Shown: piece after piece, positions 1 to 5,835 of the stretch | Numbering within the stretch: the first letter of the stretch is position 1 | Layout of the letters: each line of letters begins with the position of its first letter | Source of the DNA: Acidimicrobiales bacterium | GTDB taxonomy: Bacteria > Actinomycetota > Acidimicrobiia > Acidimicrobiales > SZUA-35 | DNA: 9,324 bases | Direction: 5' to 3' | Assembly (NCBI GenBank): GCA_013003325.1 | Contig: JABDJU010000174.1 | Location: 1-9,324, forward strand | Translations under genes and position numbers: made by a program | The notes under the pieces: model-generated | What the model saw: only the letters and a program-made list of their open reading frames with translations | Told to the model about the DNA's origin: nothing | The model's database searches: none

Positions 1-1026
1 CAGAAAGGCCTGGACGGCCACCTCGTTGGCGGCGCTCAACCAGGCCGGGGCGGTGCCGCCGATTCGTCCCGCCGCAAAGGCGAGATCGAGGCACGGAAAG
101 GCGTCTCGATCAGGCGGTTCGAAGGTGAGGGTCAGATCCTGGGACCAGTCGAGGCGACCGAACGGGGCGTCGAGGCGCCCGGGATAGGCGAGGGCGTAAC
201 CGATGGGGCTGCGCATGTCGGGGTTGGAAAGCTGGGCGATGGTAGAACCATCGGTAAAAGTGACCATCGAGTGAACCACCGATTGGGGATGTACCACGAC
301 ATCGATGTCGTCGAAGGTCAGATCGGTCCCGAGCCCCGACCGCGCCCCAAACAATTCGATCGCCTCGATGACTTCGAGTCCTTTGTTCATGAGGGTGGCC
401 GAATCGACGGTGATCTTGGGGCCCATGCTCCAGGTCGGATGGGCCAGGGCGTCGGCCACCGTGACCTCCGACATCTCCGACGCGGCCCGGCCCCGAAACG
501 GTCCGCCGGACGCTGTGACCTGAAGCCGAGCGATCTGGCTGGGGTCCCGATTGGCCCGCACGCATTGGTGGATCGCTGCATGCTCAGAGTCGACCGGCAC
601 CAGCTCGGCCCCTTCGGTGCGCCGAGCCCGTTGCACCACCGGGCCCGCCGCGATCAGGGACTCCTTGTTAGCCAATCCCAGTCGCTTGCCCGCCTCGAGA
701 CACCCCAGCGTCGCCGGCAGGCCGGCGAACCCGACGATGCCGTTGATCGTGACGTCGGTCGCCGCCACCACCTCGCGAAGCGCAGCTTCTCCAGCAGCGA
801 CCTCGATCCCCGGCGGCAAGGCCGAGGCGAGCTCGGCGAGGTAGGTGCTGTCGGCGAGGACGACAACGGCGGGGCGGATCTTGCTCGCTTGTTCAGCGAC
901 GGCCTGCCACGACGAGCCTGCGGTGAGGGCGTGTACCCGGTACCGCTCGGGCGCGGTGGCGATCACATCGAGGGTTTGGGTGCCAATCGAGCCGGTCGAG
1001 CCGGCGACGGTGACGGTGGTGGTCAC
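1..1026 (-). CDS. dxr: 1-deoxy-D-xylulose 5-phosphate reductoisomerase (DXR/IspC), 3' end cut by window edge
   Basis: DXR converts 1-deoxy-D-xylulose 5-phosphate to 2-C-methyl-D-erythritol 4-phosphate with NADPH and a divalent metal, the first committed step of the MEP isoprenoid pathway, in the cytoplasm. I read 342 residues before the left edge; family members run near 390-400, so about 50 C-terminal residues are missing. Visible motifs: the NADPH-binding GSTGSIG loop at residues 9-15, NKES at 120-123, VDSEHAAIHQ at 145-154 (metal ligands D146 and E148), SGGPFR at 173-178, HPTWSMGPKITVDSATLMNK at 196-215, E218 as third metal ligand, then HPQSVVHS and AANEVAV near the edge. The start is GTG at 1026, with AGGGG nine bases upstream; it places the Rossmann loop at the usual distance from the N-terminus. 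The gene follows cdsA by 31 bases on the same strand, so co-transcription is likely. Identity is secure from the sequence; regulation is not. Confidence 0.96.
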   Translation of the reverse strand, partial: MTTTVTVAGSTGSIGTQTLDVIATAPERYRVHALTAGSSWQAVAEQASKIRPAVVVLADSTYLAELASALPPGIEVAAGEAALREVVAATDVTINGIVGFAGLPATLGCLEAGKRLGLANKESLIAAGPVVQRARRTEGAELVPVDSEHAAIHQCVRANRDPSQIARLQVTASGGPFRGRAASEMSEVTVADALAHPTWSMGPKITVDSATLMNKGLEVIEAIELFGARSGLGTDLTFDDIDVVVHPQSVVHSMVTFTDGSTIAQLSNPDMRSPIGYALAYPGRLDAPFGRLDWSQDLTLTFEPPDRDAFPCLDLAFAAGRIGGTAPAWLSAANEVAVQAFL

Positions 1027-1032
1027 GAGTAA

Positions 1033-1058
1033 GAACCCCTGGGAGGTTCACCCTGAAC
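1033..1058 (-). promoter_or_regulatory. Two mutually exclusive small hairpins in the cdsA-dxr gap
   Basis: The bases gttca (1046-1050) and tgaac (1054-1058) form a 5-bp stem with a 3-base loop. The overlapping pair gaacc (1033-1037) and ggttc (1045-1049) forms a second 5-bp stem that encloses the AGGGG ribosome-binding site of dxr (1036-1040). The two share bases 1046-1049, so only one can form at a time. The stems are short and the region is tiny, so a regulatory role is only a possibility. Confidence 0.25.
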
Positions 1059-2371
1059 TATGCGTAGTCGAGCACCCGGGCGACGAAGTACGCAGCCGGC
1101 AGCACAAAGAGCAGCGCATCGACCCGGTCGAGAATGCCCCCGTGCCCGGGAAGCAGGGCCCCCATGTCCTTGAGCTTCAGGTCTCGCTTGAGCATGCTTT
1201 CGAACAGATCGCCAACCACACCTACGGCACCGAGCACCAGGCCGAAGACGGCGGCATGCCACCAGGAGGCTCCGACGCTGAAGAGGGCATCGAGCACGAG
1301 TGCTCCCACCGTTGCGCCGACGATGCCGAAGAGCGTCCCCTCCCACGACTTGCCCGGCGACCACGGGTTGAACGCGCGCTCGCCAAAGAAGGCCCCCTTG
1401 AACGTTCGACCACCGAAGAACGCCGCAGTGTCGGCGATGGCGGTGATGGCGATTGCGCCGATCAGCATCTTCTGGCCATCGCTGAGGTTGAGCAGCAACG
1501 CACCGAAGCTGGCCGATCCGCCGATCCAGAACACACCGAGCAGCGTGATCGAAAGGTTTGTCAACGGGCGAGCTCGGTCGGCTCCGACGATGTACCACAG
1601 ACCGCCGAAGACGACCGTGACAGCCATCAGGACCGGATAGGCCTGCTCGCCTCGCCAGTAGGCGGCCAGCGGAAATAGGGCGGCACCGGTCAGACCGAGC
1701 ATCGTCGCCGGGTGATGATCGCCATGCCGTACCGCATCGAAGAACTCGACCGCGGCCAGCCCGGCCACCGCAGCGATCAGGACCGTCCCCACCAGCGGGT
1801 GGAGCAGGATCGCCGCCAACGCGACGGCGGCGAGGCCGACGCCCACCCCGATGGCTTGGCCCATGTTGCGGCCCAACCCGTTCCCCGGAGGCTGGGCACG
1901 CCGCGACCGGGTGGAACCAGCGGCTTGGGCTCGCCGTGTCTTGGGCTGGTCGGTGGGCGCTGCCGCCTGAGACGGGGCTTTCGACCCGGCTTCGCCGAAG
2001 GGATCATCGAGGTCCAGATCCGGTCGGGGTGGCGCCGGCGCGTTCAGTCGCGGGTCGTCGAAGTTGAGGATGTCGTCGTGGCGGACCGCCGACTTCTCAT
2101 CGCCGAACACAACCTCGAGGTCGTCGTCGGCCCAGCCTGCCCTCTCCCCTCGCCACCGAGGGCCCGAGAGGTCGTCCCAGACTTCGGGTTCTGATGTCTG
2201 GACCCGCGGGGTCTGCCCGGTGGGTGGTGCGCTCCAGTGGGGCAAGGGGGCTGCCGGTGCGGATTCGGCATCTTCGCCGGGGACCACCGGTACCGGTCCA
2301 AATCGGTTGGGGTCGACTTCGGGTGGTTCCCCGAAGACGTCGTAGATGCTTGGTGTGTCGTCGTCAGCCAT
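1058..2371 (-). CDS. cdsA: Phosphatidate cytidylyltransferase (CDP-diacylglycerol synthase) with long disordered N-terminal extension
   Basis: CdsA is an integral membrane enzyme that makes CDP-diacylglycerol from CTP and phosphatidic acid, the branch point to all phospholipids. The protein has 437 residues against about 270-310 for the classic enzyme. Residues 1-165 are rich in Asp, Glu, Pro and Ala and then basic (RR at 146-147, SRR at 156-158) just before the membrane. From about 170 on there are roughly eight hydrophobic segments. Diagnostic motifs: SPGKSWEG at 338-345, and the family signature from S392 to D418, including LKRDLKLKD, PGHGG at 408-412 and DRVD at 415-418. The ATG at 2371 lies 2 bases after the frr stop, with GAGG 7 bases upstream inside frr, so translation is probably coupled. 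A shorter start after the extension is possible, but no better ribosome-binding site stood out. The catalytic core is certain; the role of the extension is unknown. Confidence 0.95.
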   Translation of the reverse strand: MADDDTPSIYDVFGEPPEVDPNRFGPVPVVPGEDAESAPAAPLPHWSAPPTGQTPRVQTSEPEVWDDLSGPRWRGERAGWADDDLEVVFGDEKSAVRHDDILNFDDPRLNAPAPPRPDLDLDDPFGEAGSKAPSQAAAPTDQPKTRRAQAAGSTRSRRAQPPGNGLGRNMGQAIGVGVGLAAVALAAILLHPLVGTVLIAAVAGLAAVEFFDAVRHGDHHPATMLGLTGAALFPLAAYWRGEQAYPVLMAVTVVFGGLWYIVGADRARPLTNLSITLLGVFWIGGSASFGALLLNLSDGQKMLIGAIAITAIADTAAFFGGRTFKGAFFGERAFNPWSPGKSWEGTLFGIVGATVGALVLDALFSVGASWWHAAVFGLVLGAVGVVGDLFESMLKRDLKLKDMGALLPGHGGILDRVDALLFVLPAAYFVARVLDYA

Positions 2372-2373
2372 CG

Positions 2374-2940
2374 CTATACCTCGAGCAGTTCAGCCTCTTT
2401 GTCGGCCACTGCTGAATCGATTTCCCCTTCGCTTGCATGTGTCATCTGGTCAAGGCGCTTCTCGGCCCGATCGAGTTCGTCGGAGGACAGTTGCTTGTCC
2501 TTTTCCCCGCTCTCGAGTTCCTTGCGAGCCTCCCGACGGATGTTGCGAAGCGCAATCTTGCCGTCTTCGGCCATCTTCTTGGTGAGTCGCACCAGTTCCT
2601 TGCGCCGCTCTTCGGTCAGGGGCGGGAAGTTGAGACGAAGGGTGCGGCCGTCGTTGCTGGGCGACAGGCCGAGGTCGCTGTTGCGAATAGCCTTTTCGAT
2701 CGCCTCGAGGTTCGCCGGATCGTGGGGGCTGATCAGCAGTTGACGCGACTCGGGAATTGATATCGACGCAAGCTCCTGGACCGACATCTGCACGCCGTAG
2801 GCCTCGGCCGTGAGCCGCTCGACGAGCTGGGGGGAAGCCCGACCTGTACGGACCGAGGCGAACTCTGATCGCGCATGCGCGATCGCCTTGGTCATGCGGT
2901 CCTTGGCGTCGTCTAGGACCAGCTCGACCAACTCACTCAT
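2374..2940 (-). CDS. frr: Ribosome recycling factor (RRF)
   Basis: RRF works with EF-G in the cytoplasm to split post-termination ribosomes after stop-codon release. The 188 residues match the family length of about 185. Visible family features: RTGRASP at 31-37 in the first long helix, the beta-rich domain II at about 31-104 with SIPESRQLLISPHDP, PPLTEERRKELV at 106-117 opening the second helix of the three-helix bundle, and RNIRRE at 132-137, whose first Arg is the conserved ribosome-contacting residue. The ATG at 2940 overlaps the pyrH stop in an ATGA (4 bases). The upstream ribosome-binding site is weak, so coupling to pyrH translation probably carries initiation. Its own 3' end carries the ribosome-binding site for cdsA. 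Nothing is truncated. Confidence 0.97.
   Translation of the reverse strand: MSELVELVLDDAKDRMTKAIAHARSEFASVRTGRASPQLVERLTAEAYGVQMSVQELASISIPESRQLLISPHDPANLEAIEKAIRNSDLGLSPSNDGRTLRLNFPPLTEERRKELVRLTKKMAEDGKIALRNIRREARKELESGEKDKQLSSDELDRAEKRLDQMTHASEGEIDSAVADKEAELLEV
2867..2884. repeat. 18-bp perfect palindrome inside frr
   Basis: GATCGCGCATGCGCGATC is its own reverse complement over 18 bases. It sits in the early frr coding sequence, where it encodes AIAHAR around residue 20. It holds two GATC sites and, with the next two bases, a GCGATCGC octamer. It may reflect only the Ala/Ile/Arg codon choice of a GC-rich gene; protein-binding or mRNA hairpin function is untested. Confidence 0.6.
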
Positions 2941-3668
2941 GAAACCAGAGTACCTACAGAGTTCCCCAGTAGCAGGCTTCTCAAGTTTCCCGAGCCAAGA
3001 AGATCGAAAACGATGATCGGCATGTCGTTCTCTCGGCAGTGCGCGATCGCGGTGGAATCCATCACGCGCAGGTTCTTGTTGAGTACCTCGAGGTAGCTGA
3101 GCGACTCGATCTTCTCCGCCGTCGGATCGACCTTGGGGTCCGCGGTGTAGGTGCCGTCGACGCCCCCGTGGGTTCCCTTCAACAGCACCTCGGCCTCGAT
3201 TTCGACCGCCCGCAGCGCCGCTGTGGTGTCGGTGGTGAAGAACGGGTTGCCGGTGCCGGCAGCGAAGATCACCACGCGGTCCTTTTCCATGTGCCGGATC
3301 GCTTTGCGACGGATGTAGGTCTCGGCAACCTGAGGCATGCTGATGGCGCTCTGCACCCTGGTCGGCACACCCTTCTGCTCCAGGATGTCTTGGAGACCGA
3401 GGGCGTTCATGACCGTAGCGAGCATGCCCATGTAGTCGGCCTGGGCCCGGTCGAGCCCGCTCTCGGCGCCGGTCATGCCACGCCAGATGTTTCCCCCGCC
3501 GACGACCACTGCGATCTCGACCCCGAGCTCGTTGCGCGCCTCCACGATGTCGTCGGCGATCCGGCTCACCACTCCGCCGTCGATACCGAACCCCTTGTCG
3601 CCCGCAAATGCCTCGCCCGAGAGTTTCAACAGGACGCGCTTGTACTTGGGGACGGTCAACTCAGCCAT
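2937..3668 (-). CDS. pyrH: UMP kinase (uridylate kinase, amino-acid-kinase fold)
   Basis: PyrH phosphorylates UMP to UDP with ATP, feeding UTP and CTP synthesis; it is a cytoplasmic hexamer, allosterically controlled by GTP and UTP in known members. The 243 residues match the family. Motifs: KLSGEA at 15-20 (phosphate binding), GGGNIWRG at 57-64, DYMGMLATVMNALGLQ at 78-93 (UMP site and hexamer helix), GTGNPFFTTDTTAALRA at 138-154, then VDGTYTADP at 170-178 and MDSTA at 203-207. The stretch KGTHGGVDG at 164-172 is two or three residues longer than KATKVDG or KNNVDG in E. coli and B. subtilis. The ATG at 3668 gives the expected N-terminus, but only a poor GGTAAG sits upstream. A 185-base gap separates it from tsf, so it may have its own promoter; downstream it overlaps frr. 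Confidence 0.97.
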   Translation of the reverse strand: MAELTVPKYKRVLLKLSGEAFAGDKGFGIDGGVVSRIADDIVEARNELGVEIAVVVGGGNIWRGMTGAESGLDRAQADYMGMLATVMNALGLQDILEQKGVPTRVQSAISMPQVAETYIRRKAIRHMEKDRVVIFAAGTGNPFFTTDTTAALRAVEIEAEVLLKGTHGGVDGTYTADPKVDPTAEKIESLSYLEVLNKNLRVMDSTAIAHCRENDMPIIVFDLLGSGNLRSLLLGNSVGTLVS

Positions 3669-3692
3669 GTCCCGAACTTACCGGGTCGAGAG

Positions 3693-3717
3693 GCTGTCGC
3701 CGCGCCAGCACGACAGC
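3693..3717 (-). promoter_or_regulatory. 7-bp inverted repeat in the pyrH leader
   Basis: Arms gctgtcg (3693-3699) and cgacagc (3711-3717) are perfect, with an 11-base spacer; the repeat ends 24 bases before the pyrH ATG. On the transcript it would form a GC-rich stem with no following U-tract, so it is not a standard terminator. It could be an operator or a leader structure. The repeat is real; function is inference. Confidence 0.35.
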
Positions 3718-3822
3718 ACACCACGATCTACCCCGCTCCGTGCAACGTGGCCGAAACGACCCGACCAACGTCACCCGAACCCGAGCCCAATAAAAGGTCC
3801 GACAACTCAACCGTTAGCCATC

Positions 3823-3841
3823 CACTCCCCGGAGGCGAGTG
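3823..3841 (-). terminator. Weak terminator-like hairpin after tsf
   Basis: The arms cactc (3823-3827) and gagtg (3837-3841) pair; after one C/C mismatch, cc and gg pair around a GGA triloop. It begins 12 bases after the tsf stop codon, where a terminator would sit. No T-run follows on the transcribed strand, so intrinsic termination would be weak at best. Confidence 0.3.
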
Positions 3842-3853
3842 AAGGCAGAAGTA

Positions 3854-4630
3854 TCAGCCCACCATGGCGAGTGCGAAGCGCTTGATCGACCCAGAGCCGA
3901 TTTTGGCGGCGACGGTCTCCTTGTCGCCGAACACGCCCTGCTCGAGCAGTACCGACTCGCTGAACCAGCTGTTGACCCGACCCTCGACGATCTTGTCCCA
4001 GGCAGCTTCGGGTTTGCCCTCGCTCTTGGTGATCTCCAGCAGTGCGACCCGTTCCTTTTCGACGTCCTCGGCCGGTACGTCGTCGCGGCTGAGGTACTTC
4101 GGCTTGCCGAAGGCAACGTGCAGTGCGATTTCATGCAGTGTCTCGTCATCGACACCCTCAGCTTCAATCAACACTCCGGCCCGACCCCCTCCGTGGAGGT
4201 ACGCGTCGATGACGTAGTCATCCGACTTCTCGTAGCGGACGGCGAGGCCAAGCTCGATGTTCTCTTTGATGTTGAGCTTGAGATCATCGACGCGGGCCTG
4301 GAATGCATCGGCGGCGCCGGCGCCCTCGACGAGAACGGCGGCGGCGATGTCGTTGGCCAACGATACGAATTCTTCGTTCTTGGCCGAGAAGTCGGTCTCG
4401 GACTTCAGGTGGACCATCGCGGCGGCGTTATCGTCCTCGACGACGACCACGAGGCCTTCGGTGTTGTCCCTGTCGGCTCTGATCGCCGCTTTGGCCAGAC
4501 CTTTCTCCCGGAGTATCTGGACGGCGGCCTCGAAGTCGCCATCGGCCTCAGTGAGGGCCTTCTTGGCGTCCATCATTCCGGCGCCGGTCGACTTGCGCAG
4601 CTCTTGAACGTCTTTGGCGGTAATGGCCAT
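3854..4630 (-). CDS. tsf: Translation elongation factor Ts (EF-Ts)
   Basis: EF-Ts is the nucleotide exchange factor that releases GDP from EF-Tu during protein synthesis. The 258 residues are slightly short (E. coli 283; many actinobacteria about 275). The N-terminal UBA-like domain includes VQELRKSTGAGMMDAKKAL at 8-26. The contact motif reads TDFSAKNEEF at 79-88: D80 and F81, which intrude at the EF-Tu magnesium site in the E. coli complex, are kept, but the usual Val of TDFV is Ser. YLHGGGRAGVL at 144-154 and PKYLSRDDVPAEDVEKER at 177-194 mark the core. The start ATG at 4630 has AGGA five bases upstream. rpsB ends 41 bases before it, the conserved rpsB-tsf pairing, so the two are probably co-transcribed. 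Confidence 0.97.
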   Translation of the reverse strand: MAITAKDVQELRKSTGAGMMDAKKALTEADGDFEAAVQILREKGLAKAAIRADRDNTEGLVVVVEDDNAAAMVHLKSETDFSAKNEEFVSLANDIAAAVLVEGAGAADAFQARVDDLKLNIKENIELGLAVRYEKSDDYVIDAYLHGGGRAGVLIEAEGVDDETLHEIALHVAFGKPKYLSRDDVPAEDVEKERVALLEITKSEGKPEAAWDKIVEGRVNSWFSESVLLEQGVFGDKETVAAKIGSGSIKRFALAMVG

Positions 4631-4671
4631 TGGAATCCTGGTCTTCCTTCGAGTGGAGTTGATCGGACGGG

Positions 4672-5691
4672 CTAGGGCTCGGTGGTCGCATCTTCAGGGC
4701 TGGCCGCCTCACCGGAGTCATCCGGGGCGGGATCAGCCGGAGCTTCTTCCGATGCGGGAGCGGCCTCGACCGGTACCTCTTGGGATGGCGGCTCGGCTTC
4801 CACCGGCACGTCCTCGGATGAGGGGGCGGCCTCGACCGGGGCCTCATCGGTGGGCTGGGCGGCTTCGGCAGCAACGCGAGCCTCACGGGCGGCAGCTTCG
4901 GCGGCGGCGGCCCGGCGGGCTTCGGCCTGCTCCATGGCGATGTTCGCCTCTTCCTCGTCGCTCCGTTCGGCAGGTCCGGTGGGGGCACCAGTGGCGTGGG
5001 CCGCCATGAGCTTGCCCTCCGACACGGCTTCAGCGACGATCCTGGTCATCAACTCGGTGGCGCGAATCGCATCATCGTTTCCCGGAATCGGGTAGGTGAT
5101 CAGATCGGGATCACAGTTGGTGTCGACGACGGCGACGATCGGAATCCCCAGTTTGCGAGCCTCGGTGACCGCGATGTGCTCCTTGATGGTGTCCATTACG
5201 AACACAACATCGGGGAGCTTCACCATGTTTTTGATACCGCCGATATTGCGGTCGAGCTTGGCCAGCTCCCTGCTGTAGAGCAACGCCTCTTTCTTAGGCA
5301 TCTGCTCGAAGTCGCCGGCGGCCCGCATCCGCTCGTACTCGAGCAGCTTGGCCACCCGCTTGGAGATGGTGTTGTAGTTGGTCAACATTCCGCCCAACCA
5401 TCGCTGATCGACGAAGGGCATGCCGATGCTCTGGGCGTGTCGCCGGATCGGCTCCTGGGCCTGCTTCTTGGTTCCCACGAACAGAACCGAGCCACCCTTG
5501 GCCACGGTGTCCCGCACGAAGGTGTAAGCCTTTTCGATGCCATTGAGGGTCTGCACGAGATCGATCACGTAGATACCGCCTCGCTCACCGTGGATGAAAC
5601 GCTTCATCTTCGGATTCCAGCGGCGAGTCTGGTGCCCGAAGTGAACTCCCGACTCCAGCAACTGGCTCATCGTGACAACTGCGTCTGACAT
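4672..5691 (-). CDS. rpsB: 30S ribosomal protein S2 with acidic repeat-containing C-terminal tail
   Basis: S2 is assembled late into the 30S subunit near the mRNA exit. The protein has 339 residues. The conserved core ends near residue 240: MSQLLESGVHFGHQTRRWNP at 8-27, FVGTKKQAQ at 71-79, QRWLGGMLTN at 96-105, and PGNDDAIRA at 203-211. Residues 243-339 form a tail that is first an Ala/Glu/Arg helix (about 245-278) and then Pro/Glu/Ala-rich and repetitive. The ATG at 5691 is chosen over an in-frame upstream start at 5760 because GGAGGAG sits six bases before it and the conserved N-terminus begins there. Tailed S2 proteins are known in actinobacteria, but I do not know a function for this tail. 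It heads the rpsB-tsf pair. Confidence 0.96.
   Translation of the reverse strand: MSDAVVTMSQLLESGVHFGHQTRRWNPKMKRFIHGERGGIYVIDLVQTLNGIEKAYTFVRDTVAKGGSVLFVGTKKQAQEPIRRHAQSIGMPFVDQRWLGGMLTNYNTISKRVAKLLEYERMRAAGDFEQMPKKEALLYSRELAKLDRNIGGIKNMVKLPDVVFVMDTIKEHIAVTEARKLGIPIVAVVDTNCDPDLITYPIPGNDDAIRATELMTRIVAEAVSEGKLMAAHATGAPTGPAERSDEEEANIAMEQAEARRAAAAEAAAREARVAAEAAQPTDEAPVEAAPSSEDVPVEAEPPSQEVPVEAAPASEEAPADPAPDDSGEAASPEDATTEP
4744..4842 (-). repeat. Three tandem 33-bp units in the rpsB tail (11-residue repeats)
   Basis: Residues 284-294 (APVEAAPSSED), 295-305 (VPVEAEPPSQE) and 306-316 (VPVEAAPASEE) are three in-register copies of an 11-residue unit with consensus PVEA-P-S-E. A fourth, decayed copy (APADPAPDDSG) follows at 317-327. 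The DNA is also repetitive, which suggests slippage or unequal crossover expanding the tail. Confidence 0.8.
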
Positions 5692-5835
5692 GTGATTCTC
5701 CTCCGGTTGCACCCGCTGCCCAGCACCCGAAGGTGACCGTGGACTCGGACAGCGGTCCAAATAGTGAAAGGCCGTCCGGTCGAACGACGGCTAGAGGATA
5801 CCGGGGATTTGGAGATACCGACTCGGAGTGGGTGC
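5692..5835 (-). promoter_or_regulatory. rpsB leader with several short hairpins
   Basis: This 144-base gap precedes rpsB. In transcript order it holds a 6-bp stem with 9-base loop (gccgtc 5771-5776 / gacggc 5786-5791), a 4-bp stem (5747-5750 / 5755-5758), and a CACC-UUCG-GGUG hairpin with the very stable cUUCGg tetraloop (5724-5735). The first stem is followed by CUUUC, a poor U-tract, so it might end transcription from the upstream gene. TATCCT just upstream of it resembles a -10 box, but no matching -35 is seen. Confidence 0.4.
5698..5704 (-). promoter_or_regulatory. Strong ribosome-binding site of rpsB
   Basis: GGAGGAG lies six bases before the ATG at 5691. It is the best Shine-Dalgarno match in the window and decides the S2 start against the longer in-frame reading from 5760. 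Confidence 0.85.

Larger units (their letters stand above)
3669..3853 (-). other. tsf-pyrH intergenic region, probable site of terminator and/or pyrH promoter
   Basis: This is the longest gene-free stretch, 185 bases. It holds no credible ORF or RNA gene. It carries one hairpin just after tsf, one 7-bp inverted repeat near pyrH, and three copies of the hexamer TCGGGT (minus strand; 3779-3784, 3773-3778, 3759-3764). I found no convincing -35/-10 pair, so any promoter here is inferred from spacing alone. Confidence 0.5.

Noticed and set aside
271..1032. Plus-strand open frame of 253 codons
   Set aside because: Antisense to dxr, whose catalytic motifs are unmistakable; the plus-strand product is Arg/Gly-rich with no family features.
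3039..3842. Plus-strand open frame of 267 codons opposite pyrH
   Set aside because: Antisense shadow of a conserved gene; its His/Val/Asp-rich content mirrors high-GC codons of pyrH and it reads on into non-coding sequence.
3839..4675. Plus-strand open frame of 278 codons opposite tsf
   Set aside because: Antisense shadow of EF-Ts with no ribosome-binding site or recognisable motif.
5692..5760. In-frame N-terminal extension of rpsB by 23 residues starting at 5760
   Set aside because: The extension is basic/Pro-rich and unlike S2, while a strong GGAGGAG and the conserved S2 N-terminus support 5691.
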